Positions 1 to 6,071 of a stretch of DNA of 14,272 nt are shown one piece after another. Each line of letters starts with the position of its first letter. Within the stretch, counting starts at the first letter, position 1. Made by a program: the position numbers and the translations under genes. The notes under the pieces are model-generated. The model did not search any database. It was not told where the DNA came from and saw only the letters and a list, made by a program, of their open reading frames with translations. Source of the stretch: an uncultured Lachnospiraceae bacterium (lineage in GTDB: Bacteria; Bacillota; Clostridia; Lachnospirales; Lachnospiraceae); the NCBI GenBank assembly GCA_902476645.1, contig CABSEG010000074.1:1-14272 (forward strand), written 5' to 3'.

Positions 1-133
1 CCTTCTGGAACTCAGCCGCTTCCTTTCCAGGAAAATGAACTTCCTTACAGCCTTCGCAGTTGATGATGAAGACCTTTTTCCCCTCCACCAGCGGCGCGAG
101 GGCTTCTCTGGATTTTAATTCGGTAATTAACAT
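1..133 (-). CDS. metV: MetV-like MTHFR subunit, N-terminal fragment (runs off left edge)
   Basis: Only the first 44 codons are in the window; the frame is open to the edge. The ATG lies 1 bp after the stop of the upstream MetV-RnfC gene, and a GGGG-rich stretch in the end of that gene can serve as ribosome binding site, so the two are probably co-translated. The visible peptide has a VFIINCEGCKE motif near residues 21-31, and it lines up with residues 14-50 of the neighbouring fusion protein (FIIACNKCFKE), including the CxxC pair and the following EF-K. In acetogens MetV is the small Zn/Fe-S subunit that partners MetF in methylene-tetrahydrofolate reductase, and the order rnfC2-metV-metF is known from Acetobacterium. 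The name rests on this similarity and on position; the rest of the protein is not visible, so another protein with the same N-terminal fold is possible. Confidence 0.68.
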   Translation of the reverse strand, partial: MLITELKSREALAPLVEGKKVFIINCEGCKEVHFPGKEAAEFQK

Positions 134-134
134 C

Positions 135-2096
135 TTACTTCATCCCCCTTACTGCATTTTTTCCGGCCTTAATCTTGGTGACTAACGGAATCTTGGAGGA
201 ACAGATATACTCGCAGCACCTGCACTCGATACAATCCATTACATTTTTCTCTTTCATGCCCTCCCAATTCTGCTCATCCGCAAATTTGGCGAAGTATAGA
301 GGAGAAAGCTCCATCGGACACACATCCATGCAGCGTCCGCATTTTATACACGGCTGCTCCTGGGTATGATCTGTCTCCACTGCAATAATTCCATTAGAGC
401 CTTTCATAATGGGGACATTGACATCGGTAAGGACGAATCCCATCATGGGCCCGCCTGCCTTGATCGTCACATCATCTCCAGTCACGCCGCCGCAGTAATC
501 AATCAAATCTTTTGTATTGGTACCGATTTTCACCATATAGTTGCCCGGATTCTTCAGTCTCTCACCCGTCACTGTCACTACGCGTTCTACCAGGGGCATG
601 CCCGTCTGAATCGCATCGGCAATCGCCTTTGTGGTGCTGATGTTGCTCACAACGCAGCCCACATCTGCCGGAAGGCCGCCTCTGGGCACCTGTCTTCCTG
701 TCACACGCTTAATCAGCATTTTCTCAGCGCCCTGGGGATATTTTGTCTTAGCCACCACAACCTCGATATTGCTGTAAGCAGCTGTTTTCTCCTTCATAAG
801 CTCAATAGCGTCCGGCTTATTGTCTTCAATCACAATCACGCCTTTCTCAGCGCTTACTGCTTTCAGCATTGCCTGAAGTCCAAAGATAACATCATCGGCA
901 AATTCTAAAAGCACTCTGTGATCCGCAGTCAAAAGCGGCTCGCACTCACAGCCATTTAACAAAATCGTATCCACAGGCTTCGCAGGCTTTAACTTTACGG
1001 AGGTGGGGAATCCGGCTCCACCCATGCCTACGATGCCAGCCTCCTTGACAATCTCCACAATCTCATCCGGAGTCAGACTTTCCAGATCTTTATGGGGCTT
1101 AACAGATGCATCCAGGGTATTTTTTCCGTCTGACTGAATGACAACAGACAGGCACTCGCCCCTTGTGGCATGCCCACGGTTCTCGATCGCAATGACGGTT
1201 CCGCTGACACTGGAATGTACGGGACTGCTGATAAAGGCTGCTGCCTCTCCAATTTTCTGTCCAACCTTCACGGTATCTCCCACCTGTACCACAGGATTTG
1301 CCGGAGCGCCCGCATGCATAGACAGGGGAATCACCACTACATCCGGATCCGGAAATCTCTTCAAAGCCAGATGCTCCGTGAATTCTTTGCGCTCGGAAGG
1401 ATGGACGCCGCCGTAATAGCCTTCCAGGCGATTCTCACGGATGGATTTTACATATTCATTTACATACTTGAAGTTGACTTTTGAGTAATCGCGCATCTGT
1501 ACCGGCTGGTTTAGGAATTCTTCCAGACGCCCCTGTTTTTCCAGTCTCTGATAAATCTTTTCCCATGCGCAGTCTTTGTCGCCATCCACTTCACATTTTC
1601 CATTTTTTGCGCCGCCGCACTGTCCGTTAACCAGACTCTTAGAACAATCAACGATCGGACAGACTCCTCCGGTGATATTCAGATAACACTGCGCACATGC
1701 GTCGCACTTCCTTTTCGTCAGAGCCATGCCGTGATATCCCGTATAATTCAATGAATTGCTGGCCGCATATACAGGCTTCTTTGCCAAATCCGCAACCGTC
1801 TGGATTCCCAAACCGCAGGAAATCACGAAAACATGTTCTGCTTCTTCCGGTATCATATCCTGCAACTTCTTTTCTGTCTGGGTCTTGTTGCACAAAAAGT
1901 CGACCCTTGCGCTGCCTATCACAGTCTTTCCGTTTTCCGCAGCCATTTTTTCAAACTCACCACACTCTGGCTCCTCAAGCGTTTCAAATTCTTTGAAGCA
2001 CTTGTTGCAGGCAATGATGAACAGGTTATCCTTATCGGCCAATAATGATTCCAGTTCATCCTTCCTCTTTAACTTGTACTTTGTATAGTTTTCCAA
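135..2096 (-). CDS. rnfC2: RnfC2-type NADH-oxidising subunit with MetV-like N-terminal domain (MTHFR complex)
   Basis: Residues about 14-200 resemble the MetV/MTHFR C-terminal domain (PF12225): CxxC at 30/33, then a cysteine-rich block at 131, 134, 137, 146, 151, 160, 168 and 176 with ITGGVCP and CSKSLVNGQCGG motifs. Residues about 229-653 form a full RnfC: GGVHP (229-233), a lipoyl-like sandwich (about 266-306), the flavin/NADH-binding 51K-type domain with GMGGAGFPT (357-365) and NGCECEP (381-387), an SLBB-like stretch (about 505-537), and two ferredoxin motifs, CIKCGRCMDVCP (583, 586, 589, 593) and CIECRCCEYIC (622, 625, 628, 632). There are no membrane segments, so it should be soluble. 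In Acetobacterium, RnfC2 of about this size brings NADH electrons to MetV-MetF for reduction of methylene- to methyl-tetrahydrofolate. Ordinary membrane Rnf is less likely because no other rnf gene is present. Start is TTG, chosen from the AAGGAAGGTGA site ending 4 bp upstream. Confidence 0.85.
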   Translation of the reverse strand: MENYTKYKLKRKDELESLLADKDNLFIIACNKCFKEFETLEEPECGEFEKMAAENGKTVIGSARVDFLCNKTQTEKKLQDMIPEEAEHVFVISCGLGIQTVADLAKKPVYAASNSLNYTGYHGMALTKRKCDACAQCYLNITGGVCPIVDCSKSLVNGQCGGAKNGKCEVDGDKDCAWEKIYQRLEKQGRLEEFLNQPVQMRDYSKVNFKYVNEYVKSIRENRLEGYYGGVHPSERKEFTEHLALKRFPDPDVVVIPLSMHAGAPANPVVQVGDTVKVGQKIGEAAAFISSPVHSSVSGTVIAIENRGHATRGECLSVVIQSDGKNTLDASVKPHKDLESLTPDEIVEIVKEAGIVGMGGAGFPTSVKLKPAKPVDTILLNGCECEPLLTADHRVLLEFADDVIFGLQAMLKAVSAEKGVIVIEDNKPDAIELMKEKTAAYSNIEVVVAKTKYPQGAEKMLIKRVTGRQVPRGGLPADVGCVVSNISTTKAIADAIQTGMPLVERVVTVTGERLKNPGNYMVKIGTNTKDLIDYCGGVTGDDVTIKAGGPMMGFVLTDVNVPIMKGSNGIIAVETDHTQEQPCIKCGRCMDVCPMELSPLYFAKFADEQNWEGMKEKNVMDCIECRCCEYICSSKIPLVTKIKAGKNAVRGMK

Positions 2097-2100
2097 TTGC

Positions 2101-2112
2101 TCACCTTCCTTA
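2101..2112 (-). promoter_or_regulatory. Ribosome binding site fixing a TTG start
   Basis: On the minus strand AAGGAAGGTGA is followed by GCAA and then TTG at 2096-2094. It resembles the full anti-16S consensus with one inserted base. No in-frame ATG with a comparable site exists nearby, so the rare TTG start of the MetV-RnfC gene is well supported. Confidence 0.7.
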
Positions 2113-2177
2113 TAAAGTTGATTCGCAAACCTGATCTGTTTTTGTTATTTTTTACCTTCTGTATTTTGGAAGAAAAA

Positions 2178-2207
2178 ATAATCATAAGCAAATGAAACAG
2201 CTTGCAA
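2178..2207 (-). promoter_or_regulatory. Candidate promoter of the MetV-RnfC gene
   Basis: Minus strand: TTGCAA (2207-2202), an 18-bp spacer, then GATTAT (2183-2178). Each hexamer matches the sigma-A consensus at 4 of 6. The 176-bp gap upstream of the gene is very AT-rich and offers other weak hexamers (for example around 2230-2250), so the exact choice is uncertain. A promoter somewhere in 2112-2272 is likely because the gene upstream ends in a terminator. I see no conserved riboswitch or T-box in this gap. Confidence 0.3.
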
Positions 2208-2272
2208 TCCATATGTATCTAAGCATAACACATATTAGCTAAATTATCTAGTCCTAACGTACTTTTTGCCAT

Positions 2273-2325
2273 AAAAAAGCAGCTGTTTGCCAGGCCTTCC
2301 CTATTCTTCGGTCAGCTGCTTTTTT
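2273..2325 (-). terminator. Intrinsic terminator of the MoxR-VWA unit, overlapping the VWA stop codon
   Basis: A perfect 13-bp inverted repeat, AAAAAAGCAGCTG (2273-2285) and CAGCTGCTTTTTT (2313-2325), separated by 27 bp. Read on the minus strand the first arm lies in the last codons of the VWA gene (Lys-Lys-Gln-Leu), the stop codon is in the loop, and the second arm ends in a run of six T. The A/T tracts are symmetric, so it could also stop plus-strand transcription. The loop is longer than usual for an intrinsic terminator. Confidence 0.75.
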
Positions 2326-4058
2326 AAATAACGTCCCACAACGGGGGAGAAGTTGCGGATCTGGCGAATATAGGCGAAATCTTTTCCAAAAATCCTTCTC
2401 TCTGCCGTCAGATCCTCCTCTTCCCCGGCAAAGACACCCAATACGCAGATATCCAGGCCCCTGGCCTTTCGAACCTCCGTGGCGGTGTCCCGAACGGCAT
2501 AGTCTCCGTAGTAAGGAGCCGGGTTACGGCTTCCCGGACGATTTACAATGATATCGTTGGGATGTCCGTCGCTGAGTACAATCAGAATCTTATTCTCCTC
2601 CGTCCTCTGACAAAGTCCCCAGGTCGCAGCCCGGATCGCCAGTCCGTCCCGGTTGTTGGAGGAGCCGTAAAATTCAAAGATGCGCTCATCTGCCTCCGCT
2701 CCTTCCTCATACTCCCGGAACCGCCGCATCACGGTATAATCCCAGAAAGTACAAAATCCCATAACCCGGTGAGGGATTTTCACATTGCTTAAAGCCCGGC
2801 TAATCATAAAGGCTTGAAGCGCTACCTGACTTTGCCTGCTTCTCTGGGAACCGCTGGCATCAATAAGCACATCCACCACAAACTCACTGCTATCCCGCTT
2901 TTGCGTTCGCTCAAACAACTTTCGATTTGAGGTTCTGCCAAGGTTCCAGAGACGGTTTGGTACAATCTTTCCATACTCTGACAGGCTGCTTTCCGCTTCC
3001 GTGCGGGCGAGGAGCGCGTACTTTAAGATATCCGTAAGCACCTCGATGTTTCCCATGGTCATCCTTCTGTTCTGGTGCAGCACTCGAAGGTTTCCCTCTT
3101 TTGCCTTTCTGGCATACTCGGACTGGGAATTAACCCGAACCATATCTGCGAGAATTCCATCCGTAAAATACAAGCTACAGTCTGCGTGAGCGCCCCGGCA
3201 CACTCTCTGGTTGATCTGCCTTTGCTCCTGCTCACTTAAATAAGACCTTCCATAATTTAACTCGATATAGGAATACATCTTGGCCACGGCTTCTTCATCC
3301 AGACAGATGATTCCCCCGCCTCTGCTCTTTTCTTGTTCTTTCTCCTGCTCCTTCAGATTTCCCAAGTTATCTGCCACCTGGCGAAGGTATCGTTCCACCT
3401 GCGCTTCATCGCTTTCCTCGTTCAGAAAATCTTTCCAGTCAAAGTCCCGCAGTTGCCCGGCGCTAACAGTAAGCACATCCTCAAGGCTTCCGCATCGCTT
3501 TTCAAATCCCCGGTCTACCACCTGGTTATACAAGCGATCTGTGGTACGAATGAGCTCCATAGTATCCTTAGCATCCTCCAGATTCCTGATTTGACTGACC
3601 GCATCTTTTACCTGTTTTTCCCCATCCAGCCTGCCGTTTACCACGGATCGCAAAAAAGATAGCTTTAGTCTTCCCGTGGCGGTTGCCGTCATTTTCGTAA
3701 AATCATATTCCAGCATATCCGCAAAAGCTTGTCTGCGAATGTCCGGCACTCCGATGCGCTCCTGAGACACCCGTTTCCACACGGCGCTGTCCACACAGAG
3801 CTGGGCAAGCTGCATCAGAGGGGCCTCCTCCCCTCCCAGATAGATCTTTTTCACCAGGTACATACCAAAGGCATTCTTGTCAAAATATTTAGAAAAAGCG
3901 CCCTGTTTTACGGCGTCATAAAGGGAAATGTATTTGGATTTCTGAAAAGAGGCCATGTCCAGCCGGGTGTCCAGGCTATAATCTTCGCTGACGGTCCACA
4001 TCAGATTCCGTATTCTGTTTTCGATTTCATATCTGCGCTCTTCGTCTCTTACCTCCAT
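2301..4058 (-). CDS. VWA-domain protein with MIDAS motif, partner of a MoxR ATPase (NorD/CobT-like)
   Basis: The C-terminal part (about residues 390-585) is a von Willebrand A domain: VDVLIDASGSQ gives the metal-binding DxSxS at 400/402/404, and ILIVLSDGHPND (about 491-502) supplies the later acidic residue. The N-terminal 380 residues are helical and charged, with a Glu/Lys/Gln-rich linker near 236-246, and I recognise no domain there. No signal peptide or membrane span is visible, so it is probably cytoplasmic. It follows the AAA+ gene by 10 bp, the classic MoxR-VWA arrangement; such pairs (NorQ-NorD, CobS-CobT, RavA-ViaA) act as chaperones or metal-insertion and activation factors. The client is unknown and no obvious target gene adjoins. 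A longer start at 4079 would overlap the upstream gene, but AAGGAG lies 6 bp before the ATG at 4058, so the shorter 585-residue form is chosen. Confidence 0.85.
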   Translation of the reverse strand: MEVRDEERRYEIENRIRNLMWTVSEDYSLDTRLDMASFQKSKYISLYDAVKQGAFSKYFDKNAFGMYLVKKIYLGGEEAPLMQLAQLCVDSAVWKRVSQERIGVPDIRRQAFADMLEYDFTKMTATATGRLKLSFLRSVVNGRLDGEKQVKDAVSQIRNLEDAKDTMELIRTTDRLYNQVVDRGFEKRCGSLEDVLTVSAGQLRDFDWKDFLNEESDEAQVERYLRQVADNLGNLKEQEKEQEKSRGGGIICLDEEAVAKMYSYIELNYGRSYLSEQEQRQINQRVCRGAHADCSLYFTDGILADMVRVNSQSEYARKAKEGNLRVLHQNRRMTMGNIEVLTDILKYALLARTEAESSLSEYGKIVPNRLWNLGRTSNRKLFERTQKRDSSEFVVDVLIDASGSQRSRQSQVALQAFMISRALSNVKIPHRVMGFCTFWDYTVMRRFREYEEGAEADERIFEFYGSSNNRDGLAIRAATWGLCQRTEENKILIVLSDGHPNDIIVNRPGSRNPAPYYGDYAVRDTATEVRKARGLDICVLGVFAGEEEDLTAERRIFGKDFAYIRQIRNFSPVVGRYLKKQLTEE

Positions 4059-4064
4059 ACGCTG

Positions 4065-4070
4065 CTCCTT
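4065..4070 (-). promoter_or_regulatory. Ribosome binding site deciding the VWA start
   Basis: Minus-strand AAGGAG overlaps the TAA stop of the MoxR gene (4071-4069) and sits 6 bp before ATG 4058-4056. The alternative ATG at 4079 has no such site in front of it. The overlap of stop and ribosome binding site suggests translational coupling of the two proteins. Confidence 0.7.
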
Positions 4071-4986
4071 AAAATACATCCGCGCTGGTCCAGGAGGATG
4101 GAATCCTGGTCATCACAATATCCTCAATCAGCTCCCGTTCAAACAGGTCAAAGGTCTTGTTGGTAATCCCCATGGCAATGGCCTGCACAGGCCCGAGACC
4201 GCCCCTTATAACTCTAAGCGCTGCCAAAAGTCCCCGCAAATCCAGTGCCTTTGTGGAGATCTCACTGTTTTCCGCTTTCTTTTGCAGATCTAAAAACAAG
4301 CCTGCAAACTGCTCCATAGCCTGCTCCTTTCCATCCGGAAAGGAATCTTTCAGGATCTGCATCAGCGTCTCTTTGGAGAGGGGAGGCATGGAGATTACCA
4401 GAAACCGGGAAACCAACGCCTCGTTTAGCTCCTTTGTACCTGCATACCCATAGTTCATGGTTCCGATGAATCTGGTCGCCGGATGCAGATCAATTTTGTC
4501 ATATCCCGGGACATCAATGACCCTGCGGTAGTCCAAAGTTGCATGGAGCACAGAAACCGCATCGTTTTTGGCCATATTAATCTCATCCAGAATCCCGAAA
4601 CCGCCGTATCTTGCGCACTGATATACGGGTCCTTTTCTCAGCTTTACCTGGTTGTCTTCAAAGGTATCCGTACCGATTAGAGTGCTGCTGTCCGTGTTCA
4701 CATGAAAAGAAATGTTATAAACCGGTCTCCCGAACAAATAGGCCAGATTCTCTGCCAGCAAATTTTTTCCTGTTGCCTTTGGCCCGGAAAGAAGGAGATT
4801 TTCTCCTTCCAAAAGTCCGGCAATGGCCATCTCCAGAATGTCTTTTCCATAAAATCCCATGGAGGGCGGCATAATCCTGTTTAGCACTTTCTCTGGTGTC
4901 TCATAGGTCTCCCGAAACCGGTAAAGCTTCTCAATCAGCCCCCGGTCTACTCCCTGTCTCTCTAAAAATGCGACCATTTCCTGCAT
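4069..4986 (-). CDS. MoxR-family AAA+ ATPase
   Basis: This is a short single-domain AAA+ protein of 305 residues. Numbered from the chosen start: Walker A GPKATGKN at 68-75, Walker B GILDEIN at 131-137, sensor-1 Asn in IGTMN at 178, and an arginine-finger candidate in ALVSRF at 194. These spacings fit the MoxR family. The Walker A ends in Asn where most P-loops have Ser or Thr. MoxR ATPases work with VWA proteins to remodel or activate a client, and the next gene is such a VWA protein, so the two likely form one machine. An upstream in-frame ATG at 5010 would add 8 residues, but it lacks a ribosome binding site and would leave a leader of only about 19 nt; the ATG at 4986 has AAAGGAAG 8 bp upstream. 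A specific name such as norQ or cobS is not justified. Confidence 0.88.
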   Translation of the reverse strand: MQEMVAFLERQGVDRGLIEKLYRFRETYETPEKVLNRIMPPSMGFYGKDILEMAIAGLLEGENLLLSGPKATGKNLLAENLAYLFGRPVYNISFHVNTDSSTLIGTDTFEDNQVKLRKGPVYQCARYGGFGILDEINMAKNDAVSVLHATLDYRRVIDVPGYDKIDLHPATRFIGTMNYGYAGTKELNEALVSRFLVISMPPLSKETLMQILKDSFPDGKEQAMEQFAGLFLDLQKKAENSEISTKALDLRGLLAALRVIRGGLGPVQAIAMGITNKTFDLFERELIEDIVMTRIPSSWTSADVF

Positions 4987-4994
4987 GTATCTAT

Positions 4995-5002
4995 CTTCCT
5001 TT
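4995..5002 (-). promoter_or_regulatory. Ribosome binding site of the MoxR gene
   Basis: Minus-strand AAAGGAAG ends 8 bp before ATG 4986-4984. It supports this start over the in-frame ATG at 5010-5008, which has no purine-rich site at the right distance. Confidence 0.55.
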
Positions 5003-5035
5003 CCGATCATAGCTCTGACTTTTCAATCCTTTGCT

Positions 5036-5064
5036 ATTTTACCACAGAATCCCCCATATGACGA
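5036..5064 (-). promoter_or_regulatory. Promoter of the MoxR-VWA unit
   Basis: Minus strand: TCGTCA (5064-5059), a 17-bp spacer, then TAAAAT (5041-5036) preceded by TGG, which is an extended -10. The matches are 4 of 6 and 5 of 6 with ideal spacing. Transcription would begin near 5029, leaving a leader of about 43 nt to the ATG at 4986. Confidence 0.55.
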
Positions 5065-5094
5065 TTCTCCTTTTTGGATTTTTTCAATTTTTTA

Positions 5095-5123
5095 TTGAAT
5101 CTTTTTCCCAGGATGCGTATACT
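5095..5123 (+). promoter_or_regulatory. Sigma-A promoter of the PHP-HAD unit
   Basis: TTGAAT (5095-5100), a 17-bp spacer, TATACT (5118-5123): 4 of 6 and 5 of 6 matches at ideal spacing. The start site would be near 5130, giving a leader of about 75 nt. It is divergent from the MoxR promoter, with the two -35 elements about 30 bp apart. A small inverted repeat TTCAAT/ATTGAA (5083-5088, 5094-5099) overlaps the -35 and might be an operator or may simply reflect AT-richness. Confidence 0.65.
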
Positions 5124-5204
5124 CTTAATGAATAAACCATTCTTGCGGCTGACGCACATACGGCTTACTTAACGTTACCGCGCAAACCATATAGAAAGGA
5201 ACTT

Positions 5205-6071
5205 ATGATGTCATATATTGATCTACATGTACATTCTACTGCATCAGACGGCACCTACACCCCAACCCAATTAGTGGAATACGCCCTGCAAAAAGGGCTT
5301 TCTGCCATCGCCATCACAGACCACGATACTGTATCCGGACTGGACGAGGCCTTTTCGGCTGCCAAAGAAACCGATCTGGAGATTCTTGCAGGTATTGAAT
5401 TTTCCACAGAATATCAAGGCATTGACGTGCACATCGTAGGGTTGGATATGGACTATGCCTCCGGGCACTTTCAAAACCAACTGGAAGCATTCCAGGGTTC
5501 CAGGGAGCTTCGCAACCGAAAAATGATCCATTTACTGCAACAGCAGGGGTTTTCTATTACCTGGGAGCAGATGGTAGCAGAGTATGGAACCGGGATCTGG
5601 ACAAGGGCCCACTTTGGACGCTTTCTGTTTGAACACGGGTATGTATCTGATATTTCTGAGGCTTTTCGCCTCTATCTGGGAGACGGATGCCCTTGCTTTA
5701 TTCCAAGAGAAAAGGTAACGCCGGGACAGGCCGTGCGCTTAATCCGTGAAAGTGGAGGAATCCCGGTGCTGGCTCATCCGTTGCTCTACCATTTTTCTGA
5801 GCAGGAGCTGGTGGAACTGATTCGTAAGCTGAAAGAGGACGGGCTGATGGCCACGGAGGTCATGTATTCCACTTACACCCAGGAGGACGAAGCTTACATG
5901 CGAAGCCTGGCAAAGAGAATGGGACTTGCCGTCTCCGGAGGCTCTGATTTTCACGGCTCCAATAAGCCCCATATTGATTTGGGAAGCGGCTGCGACAATT
6001 TAAAGATCCCCTATGAGGTCTTAACCCAGCTTAGAAATGCAAGGGACAGGAGGAATGCCCATGAAGTTTAG
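5205..6071 (+). CDS. PHP-domain metal-dependent phosphoesterase (TrpH/RNase AM-like)
   Basis: The whole 288-residue protein is one PHP domain. Metal ligands follow the usual order: DLHVHSTASDG (His 8, His 10, Asp 15), TDHDTVSG (His 40), GIEFS (Glu 65), TRAHF (His 136), LAHP (His 191) and SDFHG (Asp 248, His 250). Length and motifs match the group that includes E. coli YciV (RNase AM) and 3',5'-nucleoside bisphosphate phosphatases, which hydrolyse the 3'-phosphate of pAp-like nucleotides or short RNA ends. The substrate here cannot be fixed from sequence. It lacks the polymerase and histidinol-phosphatase features of other PHP families. Two consecutive ATGs occur at 5205 and 5208; AAAGGA at 5195-5200 sits 4 bp and 7 bp before them, so the second may be the real start. 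The gene overlaps the following HAD gene by 11 bp, so the two are probably made together. Confidence 0.9.
   Translation: MMSYIDLHVHSTASDGTYTPTQLVEYALQKGLSAIAITDHDTVSGLDEAFSAAKETDLEILAGIEFSTEYQGIDVHIVGLDMDYASGHFQNQLEAFQGSRELRNRKMIHLLQQQGFSITWEQMVAEYGTGIWTRAHFGRFLFEHGYVSDISEAFRLYLGDGCPCFIPREKVTPGQAVRLIRESGGIPVLAHPLLYHFSEQELVELIRKLKEDGLMATEVMYSTYTQEDEAYMRSLAKRMGLAVSGGSDFHGSNKPHIDLGSGCDNLKIPYEVLTQLRNARDRRNAHEV
6048..6053 (+). promoter_or_regulatory. Ribosome binding site deciding the HAD start
   Basis: AGGAGG lies inside the end of the PHP gene, 7 bp before ATG 6061. The in-frame ATGs upstream are either too close to it or before it, so 6061 is the supported start. Confidence 0.75.

Noticed and set aside
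366..908. 180-codon open frame on the plus strand
   Set aside because: It lies wholly antisense to the RnfC region of the MetV-RnfC gene, whose domains and cysteine motifs are unmistakable. There is no good ribosome binding site and no recognisable protein family.
135..2096. Reading the RnfC protein as a subunit of a membrane Rnf complex
   Set aside because: No rnfD, G, E, A or B gene is adjacent and the protein has the extra MetV-like domain. The MTHFR-associated RnfC2 reading fits better.
4059..4079. Longer VWA start giving 7 extra residues and an 11-bp overlap with the MoxR gene
   Set aside because: No ribosome binding site precedes the ATG at 4079, whereas AAGGAG is ideally placed for the ATG at 4058.
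3729..4166. 145-codon plus-strand open frame across the MoxR/VWA junction
   Set aside because: It is antisense to both real genes, has no family features, and is explained by codon bias of the opposite strand.
5083..5099. Inverted repeat TTCAAT/ATTGAA as a terminator
   Set aside because: It has only six AT-rich pairs and sits between divergent promoters, where no transcript needs to end. It may overlap an operator, but this cannot be shown.
5146..5168. Imperfect direct repeat CGGCTGAC / CGGCTTAC in the leader of the PHP gene
   Set aside because: Only two short copies with a mismatch are present, and the surrounding leader does not fold into a convincing riboswitch. Chance is the simpler explanation.
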